Part shown: positions 21,801-32,700 of the stretch, piece by piece
Position numbering within the stretch: position 1 is the stretch's first letter
How the letters are laid out: each line of letters opens with the position of its first letter
Source of the DNA: Asterias amurensis
Taxonomy: Eukaryota; Echinodermata; Asteroidea; Forcipulatida; Asteriidae
Direction of reading: 5' to 3'
Assembly: GCF_032118995.1 (NCBI RefSeq)
Contig: NC_092651.1
Coordinates: 25,776,349-25,840,348 of the forward strand
DNA: 64,000 bases
Position numbers and translations under genes: made by a program
Notes under the pieces: generated by a model
The model's input: the letters and a program-made list of their open reading frames with translations, nothing else
The model's database searches: none
Told to the model about the DNA's origin: nothing

Positions 21801-24800
21801 CAAGTGACAGGGACTGTTAACTGGTAACCTTAGTCTGATGAGCCTAATTTTGTTGATCTTAACTAGTTTTTGTGCCTGGACAGCTCTTTTAAATTGGGCA
21901 TTATAGCCAGTTTTATACACACCTAATGTTATACCCTTCAAAATTGTCAAGTAACTACACCAGCACGACATCAAACGATAAACTGAGGTTTTTATAAGAT
22001 CCCTGTCCCTCCAATTTGAAATTCACCTGGTGATCGCTCCACCGGGGACGAAATTAAACGCTGTCGTCCAAACACTGAACAGCATCTCAACGAGGTAGAT
22101 GGCCATGGCGAAGGTCAGCGTCTTCGCCGGTGGGCAGCTGGTCAGACGGTCAATCATCTCAGGCCAGACGGACATGGTGTACATGGACAGGAGGAGACCA
22201 CAGAAGAAGCCGAGGTAGGCCCCCAGGTAGTACAAACCGAGGAAACAGTGGACGCCGATGAACCAGGACCAGAGGAAGTTGGTCGGAAGACCCTTCTTGG
22301 AGGACAATAGGAGACCTGTGATGAGCTCCACAAAGACAGCAGCGCTGAGAGCGGGGAAGAAACAAAACAAGAATGAAGCTGTTTTTACTGCCAATTATGA
22401 TTAATTACAAGGAACGTTTCACTTGGTCCCAGGTTCTGCAATGAGCTCCAAAAAAGACAGCGGCGCTGAGAGCGGTAAAATAACAAAACAAGAATGAATG
22501 AAATGTTTTACTGCCAATTATGATTAACTACAAGGAATGGTTCACTCGGTCCCAGTTCCTGTGATGAGCTCCACAAAGACAGCGGCGCTGAGAGCGGAGA
22601 AGAAACAAAACAAGAATGAAGCTAGGTTTATAAACCCCTTGCTCATGCCGTCACACTTAGTGTTAAAGTGAAACACCAAGTGACAATACTGGTCTTAGAC
22701 AACTACCAATCAGGTCCAGTGCCTTTAAAAATAGTGGGAGAGAAACAAAACAACTGCAATATTTACCTTCCGGGAAATGGATGAGGGCCAGGGTAGGGTG
22801 ATCCTTTGATGGTCCATCGACATAGCACAGACACCTCACCAAAGAGCCATTGAGTAAGGAATAGAAGACTCCCAAAACCCATTGCTGTACGCCTCCAGGA
22901 GGCAGCCAGCTCGGGGTCATGGCCGGCTTGAGGCTCTGGGTATTCCACTGGAAGGAAAGATAGTGTGGAAGATTATTCGATTACACATCCAGTAGCACAA
23001 TAACACAATGAATAGGAAATGAGAAGTCTGAAGAAGTGGTTAGTTTTAGATGTGGGAGGAGACCCCAACGGGGAAAACCCCATGCAATCAGGTAGGGACT
23101 GAAAACCTAACCCCCACTGCAAGGCTCCGATCTGTGATGGGATTTGAACCAGGGTCCACAGAGGTCAAAGGCAGGGAGAGTAACCACTGAGCAAACCTGA
23201 TCTGAAACGGCATGCTACAAGAGAAGCTGCAATTTTTTTAAATTTGATTTAATTTCAATGAAACTTGGAACTAAAATGTGCCTGCATTTTGATGTTTTGA
23301 ATGCATCTACACAGTACACAGTCAACCCTCCCACTGTCTGACTGTTCAATATTAACCACTGGTGATTGATAAACCCATAGGGTAAGGTGATAATAGGTCA
23401 TCCAGATTGAAAAAAGGAGAGGGGTGACAAATACACAAAAGGTCGATATAAAACATGGGTGTTAGAAAAAACAACAACAATTATCTGACAACAAAATGAA
23501 GCATGTAAAACTAAAAACCTTACCTGCGGTAAATCTATCCAGAGTGGCGAGGACTCCTAGAGCAATAATGACAGAGTTACTAGTGGGATCACTCCATGTT
23601 GGATTAATGGACACGTACCAAATCCTGGATGTTAGTAACGCTATGAAACCAACCATCAAACCCCAGAAAGAGGCAGACCTACAGTGGAGAAGAAACGAAA
23701 GCAAATAGGTTGAACTGAACTTGATTGACACCGGAAACTTTTCAATTGATGCGTTAATCGCTTTGGGTGATGATTAAAGACACTGGACACTATTGTCTTC
23801 TCACTTGGAGTATCTTAACATATGCATAAAATAACAAACCTGTGAACATTTGAGCTAAATTGGTCTTTTAAGTTGCGAGATAAAAATGAAAGAAAAAACA
23901 CCCTTGGCACACGAAGTTGTGTGCTTTCAGATGCTTGATTTCGAGACCGCAAAATCTAATTCTGAGGTCTCGAAATCAAATTCGTGAAAAAATGCTTCTT
24001 TCTCGAAAACTACATCACTTCAGAGGGAGCCGTTTCTCAAAATGTTTTATACTATCAACCTCTCCCCATTACTAAAGTTTTATGCTAATAATTATTTTGA
24101 GTTTTTACCAACAGTGTCAACTGCCTTTAAGAGAATTACTTTGTTTGGTTTTACCCGGTAATCAGAATCATGAAATTGGGCCAAGAACAGGCTTGAATTT
24201 AGGGTAAAAATCCACAAGACTGCAGGGCTTGAAGAAAACTCCTGTACAAGACCAGAATCTTAATGACTGACAAAACCTTTCTACAAAGTAGCATGAAAAT
24301 GGTCTTACATGTATTTGAATTTATAGGCACTACATATAAGAGAAAAACTATTTCATTTGTCTTGCGTAAAAATACATATTTATTCAAATGGAAAACACAA
24401 GACCACTGAGTTTACTGGCCAGGATTATGAGTTTACTGGCCAGGGGCTAAAGATTTTGACTTGGGGCCTGCGGTCCAGTGTAAAATTTAAGCCCTGAATT
24501 GGGTTAAATACTTACCGTTGGTGAAGAGATTTATTCCACAATGTCCCACACAGAAGCAACATTGCAGCCCCATTTCCCAGCGTTAGGATGTGCAATCTCT
24601 GCAGCGTGGTCGACGCCTGAAACGAGCCAACACTGGCCACGCATAGCGCCCTTAAGATAAACATCCCACGTTTAGATTGGACGGCGTTGTGAATCCTACT
24701 GCTGAAACAGAGTAGAGGCAGGAACCAGACCGCTGCATAGGCTTCATAACCAGTAACTTGTAGCTGGTTGAGGGGGTAGAACCAGATCATTGGGGCGAAG

Positions 24801-26607
24801 CCATGGAACAGCGACCAAAAAATGTATCCTGGAAAAGTAGTAAACATAAATTCAGAGAAAATTACAACAACACGAACAAGAGAAACCAATTTTATACTAT
24901 AGCCAAGTAACCAGGGGTCAATTTCAAACTAGAGTAATTATAGGGAATGGTACATAACAGTTACGCAATAAATCAATAGGGCGTGACCGCTGGCAAAAAA
25001 AACACCCTTAGTTGCAAAATTTTGAGTGGAGAAAAGCTCAGCTGAAGACTTCTTATTTGAGTGACAAATTACCTGTTTTTGTTTTAAAACAATGTTCATT
25101 TTTTGCACAATGTTTTATAATAACAACAGCGAGCAATTGCTCATTACCAAGTAAGTTTTTCTGCTAAAAATTATTTATTTTGAGTAATTAATTAGCAATA
25201 CTGTCCAGTAATGTAGACACCTTTGGTAATTGTCAAAGACCAGCAGTATTCTCACTTGGTGTATCCCGAAATACACGTACATGTCTGCATCAAATAACCA
25301 ACCTGTGAAACTTTGTGCTCGATTGGTCATCAAAGTTGTAAGAGAATAATCAAAAATAAATAAAAAACACTTGTTGCACAATTTTGTGTGCTTTCAGATG
25401 CACAATGAAAAGCTTCAGCTGAAGTCTGTATATTGGTTGAGTGAGAAATTACCTCTTTCTCCACAACTACATTACTTGAGAGGGAGTCGTTTTTCACATT
25501 GTTTTATACTAAACAAAAACAACTCTTGATTGCCCCATTAACAAGTAAGTTTTTATTCTAATAATTATTTTCAGTATTTACCAATAGTGTCCAGTGGCTT
25601 TAAACCTATTGTGTTAAGAGTAAATTGCCAGGTAAGAATGTTCACTATCTTGATTGGATTTTTACGAGTGTCATCAAGATGACATAACAGCCTTGGCAGG
25701 TCTTTTATGCATCAGCAATAAACTAATAAAGCCAATGTACCGTGACTCATTCTGTCCTTTAAAAACAGGTGCCTGAGGAATGCATTATTGAATTACACTT
25801 TACTCATGGCAATAATTGCAGGCAAGGTCTCTCTCGTTAAATTGAGGTGTGGTTTATTATGTTTTTTCTTTATTCGTTTTTTGCTTACTATACTTGGCTT
25901 TTGGGCCATTTCAAAGGCTTTGATCCTTTCAATTCTACAGTCTTCAATTGACTTCCTGAGTGCCAATGGGTATGTGATACAAATTATGACGTCGTTGTCA
26001 GACACGAAGCAGGGCTGTTTTAGTGTTTTGTGTTTTCGCAGTGAATGTTTCACAGGATTTCAGCACTGCACAAGTCAATCGATGCGAATTATTTGCTGCA
26101 AGTTTGTGACGTCAACATTTGTATTGCATATCAACCGGGCAAAATGTAAACCAAAATTGCCACAGTCGTAGTGCTTTTCAATGACAATACTTCTTCTTTT
26201 TTATCGATTTTTTTTACGATTCAATAAAAGGATTCCTTAAGAAAAAAAGTATCTAGAATTTTGTTGAGGATGGCGGTTCAAAACTACAAAACTAAAATTT
26301 TTTATTATTTTGTGCAACCACAAAACAAATTAGCGAACAGCGCCCTCACTTTACTCACTGGCAACAACAAAAAACACTGACCGCAGGCGCAACTCACTGA
26401 CTCACCCAAAATCGATTCCGAGAACACTTCTCTCAGAAAGCTTCGTGGGAAGACACGCATCCTTCGCGTTTCGACGGTCTCAGGGTTAGAGTCCGGGAGT
26501 TCCTTTTTCTCCTCATCACTGTCAATGTCTTCTTGCTCCATTTCTTCCGAAGGTGTTTCTTTCTCAACTTCTTTTGCACGTTTCGATGCGCTCCTGGTAG
26601 TCGCCAT
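15881..26607 (-). CDS. CWH43: CWH43, PGAP2-interacting protein, 14 coding exons, 769 aa
   Basis: This is a multi-pass ER/Golgi membrane protein that acts in lipid remodelling of GPI anchors. Coding exons from the start are 26607-26406, 24828-24516, 23678-23524, 22947-22767, 22344-22027, 21423-21263, 20681-20496, 20288-20153, 19568-19419, 18947-18891, 18211-18124, 17667-17606, 17109-16957 and 16028-15881. All junctions are GT-AG, the phases close, and the total is 2,310 bases including the stop. Residues about 60-460 hold repeated hydrophobic segments (human-like [28 protein letters not shown] and AFNFVPGGA). Residues about 480-769 form the endonuclease/exonuclease/phosphatase-like domain. It includes [12 protein letters not shown] (Glu514 as metal-ligand candidate), VTSHMGNY (His596), [13 protein letters not shown] and a closing MGTPKYF as in the human protein. 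An acidic extension of roughly 55 residues precedes the part that aligns with the human N-terminus. Introns 4 and 8 carry duplicated splice acceptors. It shares a short divergent promoter with MRPL30. Confidence 0.95.
16618..16684 (-). mobile_element. tRNA-derived SINE head in CWH43 3' region
   Basis: The minus strand carries CTCAGTTATAAGACATCTGC and then GTGGGTTCGAATCCAACC. This is a clear box A/box B pair but lacks a complete tRNA fold. It is related to the head at 13176-13262. Confidence 0.55.
16785..16892 (+). mobile_element. SINE-like repeat (TGGCGACTTGCATAA family)
   Basis: It runs from CCGTATGGACTGTAAAAGAG through CCTAGGAGTAGGTGGCAACG to GGCGACTTGCATAA and a T-rich tail. It closely matches 41661-41808 but lacks the internal GCCCACACCTTGAA part. 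It lies in intron 13 of CWH43, antisense to the gene. Confidence 0.65.
17175..17321. mobile_element. Truncated family A MITE in CWH43 intron 12
   Basis: It matches the right end of the copy at 10058-10449, including GACCAATTGAGC, TTCACAGGCTTGTTATTTTA and GGTCTTTGACAATTACC. The left half is missing. Confidence 0.7.
17400..17530. repeat. Palindrome-rich repeat of AGTTAGGAC motifs
   Basis: It contains alternating direct and inverted copies of CTCGAGTTAGGA, CCTAACTTAGGAC and CTCGTACTAAGTCC. This is probably a small non-autonomous repeat in intron 12 of CWH43. Its boundaries are unclear. Confidence 0.45.
19535..20110. repeat. ~134-bp tandem repeat that copies the exon 9 splice acceptor of CWH43
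   Basis: The unit contains GAGACTCCTGGAAGAT, the complement of the exon 9 acceptor and first coding bases. It recurs near 19569 (the real exon), 19702, 19836, 19972 and, more diverged, 20103. Units are 131-136 bp apart and also share GATTCAGTATCAATAATAAT and AGATGATGCAAGA. The array therefore starts inside exon 9 and fills intron 8. Minus-strand open frames in it are repeat artefacts. Confidence 0.85.
21476..21762 (+). mobile_element. tRNA-derived SINE, near-complete copy
   Basis: The head has GTGACTTAGTGCTTAAGCTC and GTGTGGGATTGAGTCCCAG. The body has CGAGACACTTATTGCTTTGT and CTTCGGATGGGATGTAAAGC, a widespread invertebrate SINE body. The tail is GCGCCACAGCACCTTGTAAA. The 14219-14300 segment matches the tail. 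It lies in intron 5 of CWH43, antisense. Confidence 0.65.
22316..22640. repeat. ~120-bp triplication spanning the exon 5 acceptor of CWH43
   Basis: ATGAGCTCCA(C/A)AAAGACAGC, followed by the GCGCTGAGAGCGG acceptor region, occurs at 22321 (real exon 5), 22441 and 22564. Each is followed by AACAAAACAAGAATGAA. The first two are also followed by TTTTACTGCCAATTATGATT. The exon start and its 3' splice site have thus been copied twice into intron 4. Confidence 0.88.
22661..22730. mobile_element. Terminal remnant of a family A MITE
   Basis: It contains ACACCAAGTGACAATACTGG, then AACTACCAATCAGGTCCAGT and GCCTTTAAA. These match the right terminus of family A. Confidence 0.6.
23030..23205 (-). mobile_element. 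SINE copy, CWH43 intron 3
   Basis: On the minus strand it reads CAGTGGTTACTCTCCCTGCC, CTGTGGACCCTGGTTCAAAT, then TTTCAGTCCCTACCTGATTG and GGGGTCTCCTCCCACATCTA. It is the fullest copy of the family also seen at 15628, 36618 and 62545. Confidence 0.65.
23774..24130. mobile_element. TTAA-flanked MITE, family A, CWH43 intron 2
   Basis: It begins TTAA-AGACACTGGACACTATTG and ends CCAACAGTGTCAACTGCCT-TTAA. The interior carries the palindromic TGAGGTCTCGAAATCAAAT and the CACGAAGTTGTGTGCTTTC segments typical of the family. Confidence 0.85.
25005..25606. mobile_element. Family A MITE with a partial tandem copy
   Basis: A full-length copy runs from about 25207 (GTAGACACCTTTGGTAATTG) to 25605 (CCAATAGTGTCCAGTGGCTTTAA). 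A truncated right half (about 25005-25200) precedes it directly, sharing AAAGCTCAGCTGAAG, GAGTGACAAATTACCT and CATTACCAAGTAAGTTTTT. It lies upstream of exon 2 in intron 1 of CWH43. Confidence 0.7.
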
Positions 26608-26721
26608 TTTAACAGAACACGCCCTCTCTGTCTGTTCGGTGGCATTGATTACATTTTAATTTTTTCCATTAAAAATGCACAGCGCCCTCAATTAATTTTG
26701 TGTCAAAAGGCAAAAAACAAA
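26608..26721. promoter_or_regulatory. Shared CWH43/MRPL30 divergent promoter
   Basis: Only 114 bases separate the CWH43 start codon (minus strand) and the MRPL30 start codon (plus strand). There is no evident TATA box, as usual for bidirectional housekeeping promoters. Each 5' UTR must be very short, unless transcription starts inside the opposite gene. The function is inferred from the geometry only. Confidence 0.7.
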
Positions 26722-29700
26722 ATGGCAGCTAACATCAGAGAATTATCGTTACGGTTTCACAAAATTGTTCAGGTAAGCCAGGCCATAATAAGTCTATGTC
26801 GTGATTTGTTTTGTTTAGTTGCTTTTGATTGCCCTATTGTCATGATTAAAGTAAGTTTAGGCGCGCCAACCAGCTAATGTTAGGACGAATATGTATGAAT
26901 GTTTATCCACATGGAGTTCTAGGATAACTTTCCGTATGGCGCCACCACTTTTTCACTCATTTTTACAAAAAGGGATATATCAATCAGGTAAATTAGATAC
27001 TATATTATTTTATTTCGAATGAAAAAGTGGTGGCGCCATACGGAAACTTTTCCCCCATAGTTTGGCTAAGAGTTTGCCAAGCTTAGTTAGGAGTAACTAT
27101 ACTGTAGGTACGTGACAATCCGGGGATCCCGTGCGTAGCTCCGTGCACCCCCGAACTGATCGTTCATTGACCGGCCGCGCAGTAAGTCGCGTCATCAGTT
27201 TGAGGGTAGTAGTCGCATTTGAAGAGCATACTTACTGCACATGTGTTGATGACGTAGTACACATGTTCCTGTCTATCAGAGTCTTCGGATTTTTTCGATC
27301 CGAGTTGTAAAAGTGAAAAAAAAAATCCGTGAAAGTTTTTGGTCATCAAAGTCATCGATTCGTTCTCCGAAGGTAAGCTTTGTTTGTTTTAAAACCTATA
27401 CTCATTGTTTGTTCATATGTTCGTCTATACTTACTGTGAATTTGAAGTGATTCTGATAACCCCCACTTTACTTTTTACCGGCCGCAAAATGTTGCGTCAG
27501 TGGCGAAATTTTTTAAAATGGCCGGATTTCATACTGCCGGATGCTTTATGTAAAATACTGTCACTTCCTTTTAAACTACTTTTAGGCTCTAAAATCATTC
27601 TTAAATGAGACTTGGGGATGTTTCCCATTGACTTTACGAAAAAAAAAGTGTAAATTATGACTCACAGACACCGATGATTATGGATTTGTAAGGGTGGTTT
27701 TTCAGTAGAGAAAAATTACATAAGCGATCCTGACGTCACGTGACCCAATCTCGGCAATGTGATTGGTCAGTGGCAATGTTTACAAACACAGGCTGCCTTG
27801 TTTTTCGACGGTGTATTTCTTAACCTTCATGTTGTGTGGTTTTAAGGTCATTTCGCGTTTTTTTTATAGATTGTTTTTAATTTTAATTAGTGTTTTTTTT
27901 TTTTTTTTTTTTTTTAATATAAAGTATTGACTCTTGTGTAAATGCCATTCCTTATAAATTTATATAATTTGTCATTTTTACATTCTTCTTTTTATTTTGT
28001 TTATAGGGTTTGTGATAGGCGACAATAATGCCACCAAAGAAAAGGAAACTGGCATTGCCAGCAAAGGTTGGCAAGATACGCCAATACTTGACAGATAATT
28101 TTAGCATCTTCCCTGAAGAACTGAAGAATTTCAAGAATGGCCATGTACTTCTTCAGTACATCATAAATGACAGCTCTAGGACAAAGACTATAATGGCAGT
28201 GATGAAAAAACTTCCATCATGTGTCATTAATCTCAGCCAGCTTCAATCTCTTCTGACCCAAGCAAAGAAGTTCAAGAATTTAAGGCGTGATTCTGAAATG
28301 GAGAAATACGCATCCCTTTGCAACCAATTGTTCAATCCTGTCAATGAAGATCCTGAGCCAGAGACCTCCAAGCTAGAACATTTTGACAGTAAGTGTCTTT
28401 CTTACTTGTTTTGCGAAGTACGTGAAATAATAAAATCATTGAGAATCTTAAATGTTTTATACATAGGCCTATCATGGAAATTAACAAAACAAAATTAAAT
28501 TGTGACAATGCACACACAAGTGATTTTTTATTATTTGTTCTCTTTGCCCTACTGAGTTTTCCTTTGTGGTGATTATCTGTATATTATAATAATATTGACA
28601 TCACATGTTTTCTGACTTGCACTGTGGTGAGTTTATTATTGAATCTTTTCAATTGTCAAGCCCAAACTTAAATCTTCAAACTTTCAACCCAAATATCATT
28701 TTATTATACATTGTAGTAACAAAGGTTTGTAAATTATTCAAATTTCAGGTCCAAAGGAGGTTCAGCCTCAGCCTGGAACATCACAACAGCTTGAGCCCCA
28801 GCCTGGAACTTCACAACAGCTTGACCCCCAGCCTGGAACTTCACAACAGCTTGACCCCCAGCCTGGAACTTCACAACAGCTTGACCCCCAGCCTGGAACA
28901 TCACAACAGCTTGACCCCCAGCCTGGAACATCACAACAGCTTGAGCCCCAGCCTGGAACTTCACAACAGCTTGACCCCCAGCCTGGAACATCACAACAGC
29001 TTGACCCCCAGCCTGGAACATCACAACAGCTTGACCCCCAGCCTGGAACATCACAACAGCTTGAGCCCCAGCCTGGAACATCACAACAGCTTGACCCCCA
29101 GCCTGGAACTTCACAACAGCTTGACCCCAAACCTGGAACTTCAGCACAGCTTGAGCCCCGCCCCCAGCGTGGAACTTCAGAACAGCCTATTGATCCCCAG
29201 CTGCCAAAGACACCAAGATCATCTTCGTCTAATCGCTCCTCTCCACGTCAAGGGCTTCTTACTCCCAGGAAATTGAAGCTGAAAAAAAGATTGGAGTATC
29301 TTTCCCAGACAAGGAGTACCATGAAGCTTAAGTACAAAAATAAGATAGCAAAATTGCGACGTGAAATCAACTACCAAAGTCTGCATAAAGTAAAATATCT
29401 AAACCAGGTAATAACACGCAAAGACCTTTCACTAAAAAAGAAGGACAACAAAATAAAACGCCTCAGAGTACAGTTTTCAAAGACGGTGTTGGCAAAGGAG
29501 CTGGCTGAAACAAAGAAAAAACTAAAAAATTCAAGGCGAAACAACAAACGACTTCAAAATGTGAACAAGAAGAGATGCTCCTCTGAAGCTACTGATGATG
29601 TCGAATTCCAGAAACTGCAGGATGAAGTCAATGTGAAAACTTCAACTATAATAGCCTTGGAGAATGAAAACCTTTGTTTACAAGAGACAGTCGAGTCATT

Positions 29701-32700
29701 GCAGCTTGGGGAAAGTAAATTACAGAAGGAAGGCAAAGTGTATTCCCCAGAAATGAGGATGTTGGTGTATGATGCAGTAGTTAATCATGTTCCAACAAAA
29801 AACGTACCAACTCTGATTCAACAGTTTGCGAGACGGTCTGGAGTTATTCTTGACAAAGTTCCACACCGAAACACTGTAGAGATGATGACCAGGGAGTTGG
29901 GAGTCATTTCTGACTTTCAAGCTGCTGAAATTCTTCTTCAAAATCAAAATATCACTCTTGGTTTTGATGCGACGACTCAAGAAGGTGTCCACGTCAATAG
30001 TGTTCATATCACTACCCAGACAACCTGCCACATACTTGATATTGACCAATTGGCTGGTGGTACATCAGAGGATTACGCACTACACATCGAAGCAAGTATT
30101 CAACGCATCAACGATGTTTACTGCCAGTTCTACTCAACTAACTTCTCAGAAAATCGGAAAAAAATACTAAATAACATATCAAATACAATGTCTGACAGAG
30201 CTGCAGTGAACCATGCTACCATACAACGACTTGAACTGTCCTGGAGAAAATCCCTCAACGAGCTCAACTGTCACCTCCATCCCTTAGATACCATCGCCAG
30301 TAAGACAAGATCAACGCTAAAAATTATGGAACCTGCTGATGTTGGTAAAAAGTTATGGGGGACTGAGTCCTTGAGTCACCAACTTGTTCTTGCAGTCAAC
30401 AAACTACGTTATAAAGACGGTCGCGGGGACCCAAAAGGTTTTAAAACCTACTTGGATAATGCCGGACTTCCAAGAGGACTCATTCCAAGATATAGAGGTA
30501 ACCGCCTCCGCATAATGTTTCACATCTGTGGCAAACTTCATTCACATCGTGATTTTTTCCTGAAGATGTTTGAAGAAGGAACTGTTACTTGCGGTGGTCT
30601 TCTGGGGGGGATAAGGCAAGATTTCTTGAATCCTTGTTCCCAAGTTGAAATTCAAATTCTGGGGCTGATCGGAAAATTACTCTCAGGACCATGGATGGCC
30701 ACGTTCTACACATCCAGTGAGTCTCCAATTAGTCACATCGATGGCATCACCATTGTCAAGGAAGTTGTTGCTCTTATGAAGAAGTTTTCCCTCACCCCAC
30801 TTGACACGCTGTCCACTACAACAGATTTCTTCGGCAATGAACTCAAGTCTACTGATGAAACTCTCGGCAAACTCCAACAGAAGCCAGCAGATGATCCATT
30901 ATTTGAGACAATGATGGGGGCCTGTCTCTCTGCAAGTGTTAGCGTACTAGAAAAACAGTACGAGCGGTATTTCGGCACCGACTTGACCGACAAATTAAGA
31001 ACAGAAACTGAGTCTGCAAGATGTCACAACATAGATGCCGAGGAAATAATGGGGATGTTTAGTGCCTCTAAAGAACGTGCCCCAAATGCAACGATGTGTT
31101 ACTTGTCGTCAAGGATCCGGGCGCAGAAAAATAAAGTGGTTGATTTTCTCGACAATCTGGAAGAAGAAAAGAGAGCAAAGCTGATTGAGGTGGCAATAAC
31201 ATTAGGAAGAAAGCACAGACAAGAGAGACGGAAGAAAAGTAGAGAAATCCAAGCAGAGATTTGCAAACGGCTGGCTAACAAACTCCAGAAACAGAAAACA
31301 AAAGACAGGCAGAAGCTGGATCGGTTACTCAGATCCTGTGACACAGGGTCACTGGATTTGAGCAAACAAAATGAATTTGGGGATTTGGGAGAAGACAGAC
31401 TTCAAACCGTTAAGGACATCATTGGTGGGAAGATTGTCGGTCACAAACTTTCACACATTTGGTATGATGAAGACACTCAGGAGAAAACCGTGTACTTCGG
31501 GAAGGTAGAAAAATTGTTGAAGAGAAATGGGGGAACTTACCGGATCGGGTACTGGAAGGAGGATCAGCTGTATGATGATGATGCAGAAGACTTTGACCTT
31601 TCGAAATACACACTGGCAGTTGACTTCATCTGTGAAGACTTGATACTTTCTTAAAGATACATGTTACTCAATTGTAAGTGGGTAAAATGTTGTTCAAAAC
31701 AAAATCCTCAAGTCGCATGACTTTGTGTTTTTTGTTTTTGTTCGTTAAGAAAATTATCCCTTTTTTTAATGTCGGTAACTAAAATTAAGGAACCCATCTT
31801 TTATAGTAAGTAAAAAGAGTTGCAAAGTGTTCTGTGTTAGTAAGGCTTTCTTTACTGAAAGTTTTATTAAAATCTGTGGGATATTACAAAAGTTATGACA
31901 ATTTTTGGTTCAGAACTCTCCGAAAAGTCCCAAAAAGGTCACACGTTTTCTTTGTTTTTCTATTATAAAACAATACAAAATTAAGCCCGTCAATTAAATC
32001 TTAAAATATTCATAACTTTTTTAATAATTGACCCATGACCAAACAATTTATATCATTGTAATGCTTACTGTGAGCTCTTTCCAATGGTATTAAAACAAAG
32101 CCAAAATGTTGAATTTGAATTTTTTTGTCACATACCTAACTATAGAATACAGGTACACTCGGAGCTCTATCTGCGCCTCCGCGGAGGCGGAGTCGCGGTC
32201 ACGTACGTTTTAAGTAACTTGGTCGTAGCATGGAGGAAGAAAATAGCTCTTTACTACTTGATTGTATTGAGTGCGATTGATGAATACAGCAGATAAAATG
32301 TTAGGGTCGTAGGGAGTCAAAGTGTGACGTGAGTGGTGAGGTAGGTGAAGCAGCCAATAGAGGGCGTTTTAGGAAGACGTGCATTTGATGCAATCGTGAA
32401 GACGGGGAAGCTGGAAGCGTGGAGGCGCGGAGTCGCGGTGTTGACAATGGCCGATAGAGGGCGTCTTTAGGAAGACGAGCATATGATGCAATCGTGAAGA
32501 CGGGGAAGGTGGAGGCGCGGAGTCGCGGTGTTGGTAATGGCCGATAGAGGGCGTTTTTAGGAAGACGGGCATTTGATGCAATCGTGAAGACGGGGAAGGT
32601 GGAGGCGCGGAGACGCGGTGTGGACAATGGCCGATAGAGGGCGTCTTTAGGAAGACGAGCATATGATGCAATCGTGAAGAAGGGGAAGGTGGAGGCGCGG

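Noticed and set aside
25788-26171. Overlapping frames on both strands in CWH43 intron 1
   Set aside because: The minus-strand frame (86 residues, basic end) has no recognised domain and no matching splice sites joining it to CWH43.
28734-29147. Long minus-strand open frames of 120-137 residues
   Set aside because: They are the complement of the 30-bp coding repeat; any period divisible by three keeps several frames open.
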